In this document: positions 26,495 to 34,634 of the stretch, in pieces
Layout of the letters: each line of letters opens with the position of its first letter
How positions within the stretch are numbered: position 1 is the first letter of the stretch
DNA from: Acidobacteriota bacterium
Lineage (GTDB): Bacteria > Acidobacteriota > Blastocatellia > Pyrinomonadales > Pyrinomonadaceae
Assembly: GCA_019242475.1 (NCBI GenBank)
Contig: JAFAVK010000063.1
Span: 1 to 64,000, forward strand
Length of the DNA: 64,000 nt
Reading direction: 5' to 3'
Program-made: the position numbers and the translations under genes
Notes under the pieces: generated by a model
Told to the model about the DNA's origin: nothing
Databases searched by the model: none
What the model saw: only the letters and a program-made list of their open reading frames with translations

Positions 26495-26658
26495 ACGGCT
26501 ACGACGATTTCATCGAGCGCCTTGAGGACGCACTCGCGGACGACGAGGGGCGCGAAGCCTTTCTGGAGTACCTGCAAGGGCTCACGAAGGAGGGGCGCGC
26601 GGAGATACTGGCCGAGGCGGATCGGCGGGAGGCGGAGACGGAGGCGGAAAGCGCTTGA
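26491..26658 (+). CDS. Small acidic protein of unknown function, 55 residues
   Basis: Starts at the GTG at 26491 that overlaps the previous stop by 4 bp. The product begins MNGYDDFIERLEDALADDEG and ends in a Glu-rich helix (ADRREAETEAESA). Strongly acidic and probably all helical. Its coupling to the previous gene suggests the two products form a complex. Not recognised. Confidence 0.58.
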   Translation: MNGYDDFIERLEDALADDEGREAFLEYLQGLTKEGRAEILAEADRREAETEAESA

Positions 26659-26684
26659 GAAGGGCGAGGCGGGAGTAGCAGACG

Positions 26685-26906
26685 ATGAGTGCTGAAACGG
26701 CGGGGCCGGGAGCGGGGATCAAGGCCGGCGACCACGTACGCGCCCTCGACGGCGCGTACAAGGGGAAGGTCGGAACGGCGCTGCGCGTGGTGACTTCGCA
26801 CGACGAGGGCCGGACTTCGCAGTCCATCCTCGTGAGCTTCCCTGCGGGCGGGGCCGACTACCTCGACGCCGCTGCCCTTGAGAAGACGGAGGCGGGCAGC
26901 GAGTGA
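26685..26906 (+). CDS. Small KOW-like protein, 73 residues
   Basis: The core IKAGDHVRALDGAYKGKVGT resembles a KOW motif (as in ribosomal L24 or NusG), a short beta turn that contacts RNA or RNA polymerase; the rest (ILVSFPAGGADYLDAAALEK) could complete a small SH3-like barrel. If so it may bind nucleic acid, but the match is short. It lies 26 bp behind the previous gene and is last of the small-protein row. Confidence 0.6.
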   Translation: MSAETAGPGAGIKAGDHVRALDGAYKGKVGTALRVVTSHDEGRTSQSILVSFPAGGADYLDAAALEKTEAGSE

Positions 26907-27031
26907 GCGCGCCCGCGCCGGGGCGGGCTGGTGACTTGAGACGTTCTGAAGTATTCCGCGCGCGGGCGCATTCTCACGCGGCTTGACCCTTCCCTCTCAA
27001 TCGAGACCACGCGCGCTTAGTCCGCCCGCAC

Positions 27032-27397
27032 CTATTTCAGGGTGCGCGTGTGGACGAGGCGGCGCATGCGGTCGGGGAAGAGCACGTCGATCTTCTGCGG
27101 CTCGATGACGGCCATCACCTCGCCCACCCCGAAGACCGGGTGCGTCAGGGACTGCCCCGCGCGGTACGTGCGCGTGCTGTCGTAAGGGGCGCCGGTTCTC
27201 GCGGGCGCGCGCGCCGTCACCTCGGCGCCGGCCTTGAACCGGCTGCGCGTGCCGCACTTCGGGCAGCTCACGCTCGTGATGCGCCCCGACTTCGTGACCG
27301 ACGCCACGATATGGCCCCGCTCCTCGCCGCACACGGCGCAGAACTTCTCCACGCGCTCCCCGCTCCGATGAATCTGTTCGTCCACTGAAACCTCCAA
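27032..27397 (-). CDS. Zinc-ribbon protein with CarD/DUF3553-like tail
   Basis: A 121-residue protein with two CxxC pairs (FCAVCGEE, SCPKCGTR) spaced as a zinc ribbon, and a C-terminal segment LTHPVFGVGEVMAVIEPQKI that resembles the small SH3-like domain seen in CarD/TRCF and UvrD C-termini. Such parts bind nucleic acid or RNA polymerase. No precise family is claimed. A ribosome-binding GGAGG lies before the ATG at 27397. Single-gene unit. Confidence 0.68.
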   Translation of the reverse strand: MEVSVDEQIHRSGERVEKFCAVCGEERGHIVASVTKSGRITSVSCPKCGTRSRFKAGAEVTARAPARTGAPYDSTRTYRAGQSLTHPVFGVGEVMAVIEPQKIDVLFPDRMRRLVHTRTLK

Positions 27398-27437
27398 CGG
27401 TCTACCGACAACTGAATCTCATAGCATCCGACGGACA

Positions 27438-27475
27438 AAGCCCCGGGCGGGAGCTTTCGACTCGGCCCGGGGCTT
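27438..27475 (-). terminator. Hairpin downstream of the RRM gene
   Basis: Eleven-base-pair stem AAGCCCCGGGC/GCCCGGGGCTT with a 16-nt loop, 35 bp beyond the rbp stop on the minus strand. The following T-run is weak on that strand (TTTGTCC). Confidence 0.6.
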
Positions 27476-27509
27476 CTCGTTTTCAGAGTCTCCGGCGCGC
27501 CGGAGGCTG

Positions 27510-27860
27510 CTACCAGCGCTGCCCGCGGTTGCCGCCGCCGCCGCCGCCGCGGTTACCGCCGCCGCCGAATCCGCCGCGCCCGCCGCCCCCGCCGCCGCGC
27601 CCGCCGCGATCCTCGCGGGGCTTGGCCTCGTTGACGTTCAGGTTGCGCCCGCCGACTTCCTTGCCGTTGAGCTGCTGGATGGCGGCCTCGCCCTCTTCGC
27701 GCGAAGACATCTCGACGAAGCCGAAGCCGCGCGACTGGCCGGTGTCACGATCCTCGACGACCGACGCGGACTCGACCGTGCCGGCCTGCGAGAACAGCTC
27801 GCGGAGGTCTTCGCTCGAAGTCTGGAACGAAAGGTTGCCGACGTAAAGTTTAATGGACAT
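27510..27860 (-). CDS. RRM-domain RNA-binding protein with glycine-rich tail
   Basis: 116 residues. One RNA-recognition motif (about 3-78) with RNP2 LYVGNL and RNP1 RGFGFVEM, then a low-complexity Arg/Gly tail (about 85-116) ending NRGQRW. This is the build of bacterial and cyanobacterial Rbp proteins, thought to act on mRNA under cold or stress. The ribosome-binding site GGGGGAGGT is very strong. A leader of over 200 bp precedes it, which is common for such autoregulated genes, though I could not define a structure in it. Confidence 0.88.
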   Translation of the reverse strand: MSIKLYVGNLSFQTSSEDLRELFSQAGTVESASVVEDRDTGQSRGFGFVEMSSREEGEAAIQQLNGKEVGGRNLNVNEAKPREDRGGRGGGGGGRGGFGGGGNRGGGGGGNRGQRW

Positions 27861-28238
27861 GTATGTACCTCCCCCGCCTTGTGCGGGGCGTCAGGAGAAG
27901 CTTCGAATCGAAGTGGCTTCGTCGGAACGGTGGCAGCGAAGGAACCTACGTTCGGGTGCTCGACTCGGCGAGCGGCTTCTGAAGTTAATGTTAAGCCCGC
28001 TCTCGAACTATCCAGAACGCCGCCGCCGAACGAGGCGATGGGGCGCATCACCGCCGATGCGCGAGAGAAGGAAGGACTCCTTTAGGATGCACCAAGCGCC
28101 CCGCCCGTGGCAAACGCCGCGGGAGCATCCCGCCGCCGCGAGATGTCACCTTTGTGTGTCGGCGGAGACTTACAGCGGGTTGGACATGGACGCGGCCGGC
28201 CCCGCCGGTCTCACCCGACTGAAAACAACCATAAATTC
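27861..28238. other. Long leader/intergenic region upstream of the RRM gene
   Basis: No gene is supported. It contains a GCGCAT/ATGCGC pair around 28040-28065 and AAGGA-rich words near 28070. It is probably the promoter and long 5' leader of the RRM gene, running into the 21-bp array. Confidence 0.4.
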
Positions 28239-28448
28239 ACCTGTGAGGAGGAAAGTTGGGCCTCGGAGGCCCGACATCCTTCCTCGCGCGAGGAAGATTC
28301 CTCCCGCGAGGAGAAACTTTCCTCTTTGGGGAAGGAATCTTCCTCCTCGCGGGAGGAACTTTCCTTCCAAGGAAAGGAAAGTTCCTTGTCTGAGGAGAAA
28401 AGTTCCTTCTCGGAAAAGGAACTTTCCTCTCCCGAGCAGGGATGTTCC
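28239..28448. repeat. Tandem array of about ten 21-bp palindromic units (array 2)
   Basis: Eight clear units of exactly 21 bp run from 28281 to 28448, with two diverged units before (from 28239) and a partial one after. The constant end of each unit is AACTTTCC, AAAGTTCC or a near match; the first half is variable but usually self-complementary (CCTCGCGCGAGG, TTCCAAGGAA). Period and palindromic build match array 1 at 16489, although the consensus differs. It lies between the RRM gene leader and the response-regulator terminator. Confidence 0.88.
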
Positions 28449-28639
28449 TTCTGAGAGGACGCCCGCTTGTGTACTCGTCAGGGCAGACGCCGGCCCGTTT
28501 TAAATGTTTGATGGTGGGGCGGGGAAACTCGCAAGGGGGTGGGTCAGGGCAACTAACCCGCCCCCCGGCCTGTTTCAAGGGCCGGGGGACAGGGTTTGAA
28601 ACCGGCCCGCCCTCTCTTTTTCCGGCCGGAGGGCGGGAC

Positions 28640-29293
28640 TCAGTTGTTCTGCAACCAGCCTTGCAGCAGCGCGTAGCGCACGATGTCTGTCCGCCCTTTC
28701 ATGTTCAGCTTCTCCATCGCGTTGGCCTTGTGCGCCTCGACCGTCTTGACGCTGATGCCCAACTGCGCGGCGATCTCCTTGTTGCTGTGGCCCCACGCGA
28801 CGAGGCGCAGCACGCTACTCTCGCGCTCGCTCAACTCCGCGGCCGGCGCGGCGCCCGGCCTCACGCGCGCGCGCGTGAGGCCGCCCAGGACTTTGCCCGC
28901 GACCGACGGGTCGAGGTAGGTGCCGCCGGCGGCGACCGCGCGGACGGCCGCGAGTAGCACGTCCGAGGCGCTCTGCTTGAGCACGTAACCCGTGCTGCCG
29001 GCCTTGAGGAGCTGCTGGACGAAGCCGTCGTCCGCGTGACGCGTGAGCGTCAAGACCTTCACCTGCGGGCAGCACTCCCTGATCCTCTCCGTCGCCTGAA
29101 ACCCGTTCAGCAACGGCATGGAGATGTCGAGCACGGCCACGTCGGGCAGGAGTTCGCGCACGCGCGCTAACGCCTCGCGCCCGTCGGCCGCCTCGCCGAC
29201 CACCTCCATGTCGGGCTGCGAGTTGACGAGCATCCGCAGGCCGTCGCGGATGACCGCGTGGTCGTCGGCGAGGAAGACTCTCAGCTTGCTCAA
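28640..29293 (-). CDS. NarL/FixJ-family response regulator
   Basis: 217 residues: receiver domain (1-120; acidic pair D10-D11, phosphoacceptor D56 in VLDIS, Lys in YVLKQS) and a LuxR-type HTH (about 150-212: LSERESSVLRLVAWGHSNKE, GISVKTVEAHKANAMEKL). Its ATG overlaps the stop of the large kinase gene by 4 bp (ATGA), so the two are one coupled two-component pair. It should bind DNA after phosphorylation by that kinase. Targets are unknown. Confidence 0.92.
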   Translation of the reverse strand: MSKLRVFLADDHAVIRDGLRMLVNSQPDMEVVGEAADGREALARVRELLPDVAVLDISMPLLNGFQATERIRECCPQVKVLTLTRHADDGFVQQLLKAGSTGYVLKQSASDVLLAAVRAVAAGGTYLDPSVAGKVLGGLTRARVRPGAAPAAELSERESSVLRLVAWGHSNKEIAAQLGISVKTVEAHKANAMEKLNMKGRTDIVRYALLQGWLQNN

Positions 29294-32200
29294 GGTCGCG
29301 GCTCCTCCCCGCCCGGCGGCGCGGGCGGCCCGGCCTCGCAGGGCACGCGCACGAAGACGGTCGTGCCTTTGCCCGGCGTGCTCTCAATCTCAAGCGAGCC
29401 GCCGACCAGCGCCGCCCGCTCGCGCATGTTGACGACGCCCATCCCCTTGCTGCTCCCCCGCGCCACCTCCCGCTCCGCGTTGTAGCCCTTGCCGTTGTCC
29501 TCGACGATGAGCACGGCCGCGTCGCCGCGCCGCTCCAGGAGCACGTCCACGCGGTCGGCCCCGGCGTGCTTGTGGACGTTCTGCAAGGCTTCCTGAAGTA
29601 TGCGGTAGAGGTTCGTCTCCACCTCAAGCTGGAGGCGCTCGCCGTCGAAGCCGGAGGAGTGGAATTCGGCCTCGACGCCGAACTGCTTCGACCACTCCCG
29701 CACGAAGTTCTGGAGCGCCGCCTCGACCCCGAGCGCGTCGAGCGAGGCGGGGCGCATCTCCCACGCCAGGAAGTCCACGGCGGAGTCGATCTCGGCGGCG
29801 AGCGCCTGCGCCTGTTTGACCCGGTCGAGCAGTCTGCCGCTCCCTTCGCCCCTCGCGTTGACGTTATCGAGCTTGAGCCGCAGCGCCGTCATCTGCTGCC
29901 CCAACTGGTCGTGCAGCTCGCGCGCGATTCGCCGCCGCTCGTTCTCCTGGATGGTGACGAGGCGGCGCAGAAGCTCCCGCACCTGGCGCTCGGCGGCGGC
30001 GCGCTCTTTGACCTCGTCCAGCAGCTTGCCGGCCGTCTCCTGCAACTCGGCGGTGCGCGCCTGGACGCGCGCCTCCAGCTCGTCGTGCGCGCGCCGGAGC
30101 GCGTCCTCCAGCTCCTTGCGCTCGGTGAGGTCGCGCGCGACCTTGGCGAAGCCGTTCAGCTCGCCGCGGTCGTCGCGCAGTGGCACGAGGACGCCGGAGA
30201 CGTAGAAGCGCACGCCCTGCTTGTCGATGTGCCAGCGCTCGTCGGCCGCGCGCCCGTCCTCGCGCGCCCGCCGCATCTCCTCTGCGGGCTCGCCCCGCTC
30301 GCGGTCTTCGGGCGTGAAGATGATCTCCATGTGCCGGCCGACGGCCTCGTCCTCGGTGTAGCCGAAGACGCGCAGCGCGCCGGGGTTCCAGGTCTCGATG
30401 CGCCCGCCGGTGTCCGTCGTGAAGATGGCGTAGTCCTCGACGCTCTCGACCAGCATGCGCAGCCGCTCCTCCGACGCGTACAGCGCACCCTCCGTCTGCC
30501 TGCGCTCGGTGATGTCGAGTGTGGCGCCGGTCATGCGCACCGGGTGCCGCTCTTCGTCGTAGTAGACGCGCCCGCGGTCGTAGACCCAGTGGACGCTGCC
30601 GTCGGGCCAGCGCACGCGCGCCTCCAGGTCGAAGACGCCCGTCCGCATCGCGCGGTCGAAGGCCCGCTCGAACTTCTCGCGGTCTTCCGGCAGGACGTGT
30701 TCGAGGAAGACCTCCGGCGACCACGCCCCGACCGGCTCCGCGCGGCCGAAAATCTGGTTGTGGCGCGCGTCGGTGCGCGCCCGGCCCGTCGTCAGGTCGA
30801 AGTCCCAGACGCCCGTCAGCGAGGCTTCGGGCGCACTGTCCAGACTCTGCTGCGCCTCCAGCAAAGACTTCTCGGCCTGCCGGCGCCGGGTGATGTCCAC
30901 GAAGGTGACGACGGTGCCCTCGACGTGGTCTTCCGCCGTGCGGTAGGGCGAGACCTGCATCAGGTATGAGCGCCCTTCGCGCGTTTCGACCTCGCGCTCG
31001 ATGGTGTGCAGGCGTTCGAGCACGACCTCCACGTCCGCGGCCAGGTCGCCGACGGGGATTTGGCCGGTGATGTCGAAGAGCGGGCGGCCCACGTCGGCCG
31101 GGATGAGGTTGAAGAGGTCGTTGGCGCGCGGCGTGAAGAGCTTGATGCGTAAGCTGCGGTCGAGGAAGAGCGTCCCGATCTGGGTCGAGCTGATGAGGTT
31201 GCGCATGTCGTCGTTGGCGTTGGTCAGCTCCTCGACCTTGTTCTTCAACTCCTGGTTGACCGTGTACAGCTCCTCGTTGACCGACTGCAACTCCTCCTTC
31301 GAGGTCTCCAGCTCCTCGGTCGTCGAACGCAGCTCCTCGTTGACCGCCTGTAGCTCCTCGTTGGCGGCCCGCAGCTCCTCGGTCTGCGTCTCGTACTGCT
31401 CGACGGTGGCGCGCATCTGCACGCGCAGCCGCTCGTTATCCCCCTCTAGCCGGCGCGCGGCCGGCTCCGCCGCGTTGACCGCCCCGGCGGCCGTCCTCTC
31501 CGCCCCGTCCCTGCCCGCCCCACGCTCGAAGAGCACGAGGAAGAAGCCGCGCGCCGGGTCGCTCTCGCCGAGCGCGGGGCGGACGACGAGGTTGACCATC
31601 TCGGTCTGCCCGTCGATCTCGAGGGAGAGCCCGCGCGCCTCGACGCTCGCCTGCTCCTGCGCGGCCTGGAGCAGCGCCGCGCGCAGGTCGAGGCTCAGCT
31701 CGGGCCGGACGACCCTGAGCAGGTTGAGCGTCCCTTCGCCGGCCCGGAACTGTAGGTAGCGCCCGGCTCGCTCCGTCAGGTGGATGATGTCGTAGTCCTC
31801 GTTGACGACGACCGAGGGCGGGCCGTACATCTCAAGCAGGCGCCGGTGCAGCTCGACGCCCGAGAGGCGCTCGGGCCGGCGCTCGCGGGGCGCCGCCGGC
31901 CGCGCGGCCTGCTCCGGGGCTGCACCCCGGTCGATGCGCAGCGAGGGCGAAAGCTCCAGGGGTATCCTCGTCCGGGGCATACGGCCGCGGGACTGGTAGA
32001 AGTGCTGCTCCTTGTCGAAGGGCGCGAAGAGGTCGCCCGACCCTTCCACCGACTCGCTCGCGCCGAGGAAGAGGAAGCCGCCGGGGTTGAGTGCGAAGTG
32101 GAGCACCTCCATCGCGCGCTTCTGCGCCGCGCGGTTGAGGTAGATGAGGAGGTTGCGGCAGGTGACGAGGTCGATCTGCGAGAAGGGCGGGTCTTTGAGC

Positions 32201-33453
32201 AGGTTGTGGCGGGCGAAGAGCAGCGTCGCGCGCAGGTCGCGGCGGACGGCGAAGCTCTCGCCCTCCTTGACGAAGAACGCGCTCAGCCGCTCGGGCGAAA
32301 CGTCCGCCACGTCGTTCAGGGTGTAGAAGCCCCGCCGGGCCTGCACGACCGCCGCCTCGTCGAGGTCGGTGGCGAAGACCTGTACGGCGGGCGGGGCGGG
32401 GAGCGTCGCCGCGTACTCCGCGAGCAGCATGGCGACCGAGTAAGCCTCCTCGCCCGTGGCGCAGCCGGCCACCCAGACGCGCACCTGGTCTTCCATCCCC
32501 TTCCCCTCGAAGAGGCGCGGGATGACCCTCCGTTCGAGCGCGCGGAAAGCCTCGCCGTCGCGGAAGAAGTTGGTCACGCTGATGAGCAGGTCTTTGAGGA
32601 GCGCGTGCGACTCCTCGTGCTGCTCGCGCATGTACCGCGCGTAGGCGGGCAGGTCGGGGAGCCCCTGGACGCCCATGCGGCGGGCGATGCGCCGCACGGC
32701 GGTGCCGCGCTTGTAGTCCGTGAAGTCGTGCCCGGTGCGCACGCGCAGGGTGGTGAAGATTTCGACGAGCGCCTGCTCGTCCGCCTCGGCCCGCCCCCCG
32801 GCCTCCGCCGGGAGCCGGAGCGAGCCCAACTGCTCCCAGTAGGCTTTGATCCGCGCGGGCATCTCGGCGACCGGGAGCACCTGATCGACGAGCCCCGTCG
32901 CGATGGAGTTGCGCGGCATCTCGTCGAACTCGGCCTCGGCGGGCTCCTGCACGAGGACGAGGCCGCCCATCTCCTTGACGCGCTTCATGCCCATCGAGCC
33001 GTTCGCGCCCGTCCCCGAGAGGACGACCGCGACGGCGCGCGAGTCGTGCGAGTCGGCCAGCGTGCGGAAGAAGATGTCCACGGGCGCGCGCCGCTGCTCG
33101 TAGCCCGTCACGTCCGAGAGCGTGAGCATCCCGTCACTCATCGTGAGGCTCTTGTTGGGCGGGATGACGTAGACGCGTTCAGGCTCGACGTGGACGGACT
33201 CGTTGACCTGTTCGACCGGCATCTCGGTGGCCTGTTGCAGCACCTCGGCCAGGTGGCTTTCGTACTCGGGCGACAGGTGCAGGATGATGACGTAGGCCAT
33301 CCCGCTCCGGGGCGGCACGTGGCGGAAGAACTCCTTGAACGCGGAGATGGCCCCGGCCGAGCCGCCGAGCCCCACGACCAGAAAGTCCCTGTCGCGTCCG
33401 GGGTCGACTGGCGACCGCCCGCCCGCGCCGTTGCCGCCCGAAGTCTCGCTCAT
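29290..33453 (-). CDS. CheB-CheR-PAS-histidine kinase fusion
   Basis: A cytoplasmic multidomain sensor of about 1387 residues: CheB methylesterase (about 25-205; VGLGGSAGAISAFKEFF, LHLSPEYESHL), CheR methyltransferase (about 225-480; VAGCATGEEAYSVAML, LVTCRNLLIYLN), a PAS10-like region, a regular coiled coil rich in EEL heptads (about 655-735), three further PAS domains, a HisKA_3 domain (ELHDQLGQQMTALRLKLD) and an ATPase (GKGYN, GMGVVNMRERAAL). In the CheB part the usual active-site Asp of GMGxDG is Asn (SGTGANGSMG). Start set at 33453: the ATG has GAGGGGG upstream, while an upstream in-frame start adds a basic, unrelated leader. Pairs with the NarL-type regulator. Confidence 0.88.
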   Translation of the reverse strand: MSETSGGNGAGGRSPVDPGRDRDFLVVGLGGSAGAISAFKEFFRHVPPRSGMAYVIILHLSPEYESHLAEVLQQATEMPVEQVNESVHVEPERVYVIPPNKSLTMSDGMLTLSDVTGYEQRRAPVDIFFRTLADSHDSRAVAVVLSGTGANGSMGMKRVKEMGGLVLVQEPAEAEFDEMPRNSIATGLVDQVLPVAEMPARIKAYWEQLGSLRLPAEAGGRAEADEQALVEIFTTLRVRTGHDFTDYKRGTAVRRIARRMGVQGLPDLPAYARYMREQHEESHALLKDLLISVTNFFRDGEAFRALERRVIPRLFEGKGMEDQVRVWVAGCATGEEAYSVAMLLAEYAATLPAPPAVQVFATDLDEAAVVQARRGFYTLNDVADVSPERLSAFFVKEGESFAVRRDLRATLLFARHNLLKDPPFSQIDLVTCRNLLIYLNRAAQKRAMEVLHFALNPGGFLFLGASESVEGSGDLFAPFDKEQHFYQSRGRMPRTRIPLELSPSLRIDRGAAPEQAARPAAPRERRPERLSGVELHRRLLEMYGPPSVVVNEDYDIIHLTERAGRYLQFRAGEGTLNLLRVVRPELSLDLRAALLQAAQEQASVEARGLSLEIDGQTEMVNLVVRPALGESDPARGFFLVLFERGAGRDGAERTAAGAVNAAEPAARRLEGDNERLRVQMRATVEQYETQTEELRAANEELQAVNEELRSTTEELETSKEELQSVNEELYTVNQELKNKVEELTNANDDMRNLISSTQIGTLFLDRSLRIKLFTPRANDLFNLIPADVGRPLFDITGQIPVGDLAADVEVVLERLHTIEREVETREGRSYLMQVSPYRTAEDHVEGTVVTFVDITRRRQAEKSLLEAQQSLDSAPEASLTGVWDFDLTTGRARTDARHNQIFGRAEPVGAWSPEVFLEHVLPEDREKFERAFDRAMRTGVFDLEARVRWPDGSVHWVYDRGRVYYDEERHPVRMTGATLDITERRQTEGALYASEERLRMLVESVEDYAIFTTDTGGRIETWNPGALRVFGYTEDEAVGRHMEIIFTPEDRERGEPAEEMRRAREDGRAADERWHIDKQGVRFYVSGVLVPLRDDRGELNGFAKVARDLTERKELEDALRRAHDELEARVQARTAELQETAGKLLDEVKERAAAERQVRELLRRLVTIQENERRRIARELHDQLGQQMTALRLKLDNVNARGEGSGRLLDRVKQAQALAAEIDSAVDFLAWEMRPASLDALGVEAALQNFVREWSKQFGVEAEFHSSGFDGERLQLEVETNLYRILQEALQNVHKHAGADRVDVLLERRGDAAVLIVEDNGKGYNAEREVARGSSKGMGVVNMRERAALVGGSLEIESTPGKGTTVFVRVPCEAGPPAPPGGEEPRP

Positions 33454-33698
33454 CCGTCCGCCCCCTCGGCCACACTCCCCGAGTCCGGCCGCGCGCCGGA
33501 AACTTCCGCCTCGCCGGTCATTCAATCTCAAGCTCGGTTTACGAGGATAGCCGGGTGGTTTGAGTTGAAGGACGTGCCTATGCCCGTTGAAGCGCCGCCG
33601 CGGCGGCACTCACGGCTGAAGGTTTAAGAGAGAGTGTAATCCAACTGCCCCGCGTGGTCACGGGCCGGGACGGTGATTCCTCCCCGCGGCAAGACGGC

Positions 33699-33749
33699 GG
33701 GCGCCGCGGCCCGCGCAGTGCTCGACAGCCTGCGCGGGCCGCGGCGCCC
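33699..33749 (-). terminator. Very long hairpin downstream of an SDR gene
   Basis: Perfect 20-bp GC-rich stem with an 11-nt loop, 18 bp past the SDR stop codon at 33767. No U-tract. The remainder of the 33454-33766 gap holds only the start region of the kinase gene. Confidence 0.7.
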
Positions 33750-33766
33750 TTGCCCCACCTCCGTTA

Positions 33767-34603
33767 TCAACTGTCAGAGCCGCCCGCGCCGGCGGACTTT
33801 TTCTCCCGCGCCTCTTCCTTCTCGGCCGTGCCGGGCTCGGCCATCTTGCGGTGCTGCTCGGCGAGCACGCCCGCGGGCGTGACGTTGGCGAGCGTCGTCT
33901 GAAGCTTGTTCTGCCAGCCGCTCACCACGTCGCCCTCGCCGGCCATCATCGCGTCGAAGCCGTCCCGGGCGACCTTGGCCGGGTCGTCCTTCTCCTGCGT
34001 CCCGACCTTCGTGTCGAGCATGTCGGCCCGCTCGAAGAACTCGGTGTCGGTCGCGCCCGGCATGAGACAGGTGACCGTGATCTCGGTCTCCTTCAGCTCG
34101 TTCCTGAGCGCGAAGGAGAAGGAGTCGATGAACGCCTTCGTCCCGTTGTAGACGGCCTGGAAAGAGCCGGGCATGAAGCCGGCGATGGAGCCCGTAATCA
34201 GGATGCGCCCCTTGTTCCGCGCGCGCATGTCCCGGCCCACCTTCTGGATGAGGTAGACGGTGCCGGTGATGTTCGTGTCGATGACGTGGCGCGCCTCTTC
34301 GAAGTCCTGGTCGAGGAAGGCGCGGCCCAGACCGTGACCGGCGTTGGCGAGCAGCGCGTCCACCGGCCGCCCCTTGATCGCGCCGTACAGCTCGTCCACG
34401 CCCTCGACGGTGGCGAGGTCGGTCTCCACCGCGTCCACCTGCGCGCCGAGGCTGCGGAAAGCCTGCGCCGCCTCGTCGAGCGGCCGGTCGGCCGCGACCA
34501 CCAGGTCAAAGCCGTTCTCCGCACAGAGCTTCGCCAGCTCGTAGCCGATGCCGCTCGAAGCCCCCGTCACCAACGCCAAAGGTCTGCCCGTCGAATTCCC
34601 CAT
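33767..34603 (-). CDS. Short-chain dehydrogenase/reductase
   Basis: 278 residues with the complete classical SDR set: LVTGASSGIGYELAKL, NAGHGLG, the Ser in ILITGSIAGFMPG and YNGTK as YxxxK. An added C-terminal tail is charged (EKEEAREKKSAGAGG). The ATG at 34603 follows GGGAGGG; an in-frame TTG 30 bp upstream is less likely. The gene is 31 bp behind the PoxB-like gene and probably co-transcribed. Substrate unknown. Confidence 0.86.
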   Translation of the reverse strand: MGNSTGRPLALVTGASSGIGYELAKLCAENGFDLVVAADRPLDEAAQAFRSLGAQVDAVETDLATVEGVDELYGAIKGRPVDALLANAGHGLGRAFLDQDFEEARHVIDTNITGTVYLIQKVGRDMRARNKGRILITGSIAGFMPGSFQAVYNGTKAFIDSFSFALRNELKETEITVTCLMPGATDTEFFERADMLDTKVGTQEKDDPAKVARDGFDAMMAGEGDVVSGWQNKLQTTLANVTPAGVLAEQHRKMAEPGTAEKEEAREKKSAGAGGSDS

Positions 34604-34634
34604 CTGTCCCTCCCTGTTCGTTCTGAAATTCAAA

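Noticed and set aside
16489-28448. The two 21-bp arrays as CRISPR loci
   Set aside because: Units are directly adjacent with no spacers, are too short and variable, and no cas gene is present.
28107-28500. Glu/Ser-rich small ORFs over array 2
   Set aside because: Generated by the repeat itself, as with array 1; no initiation signals.
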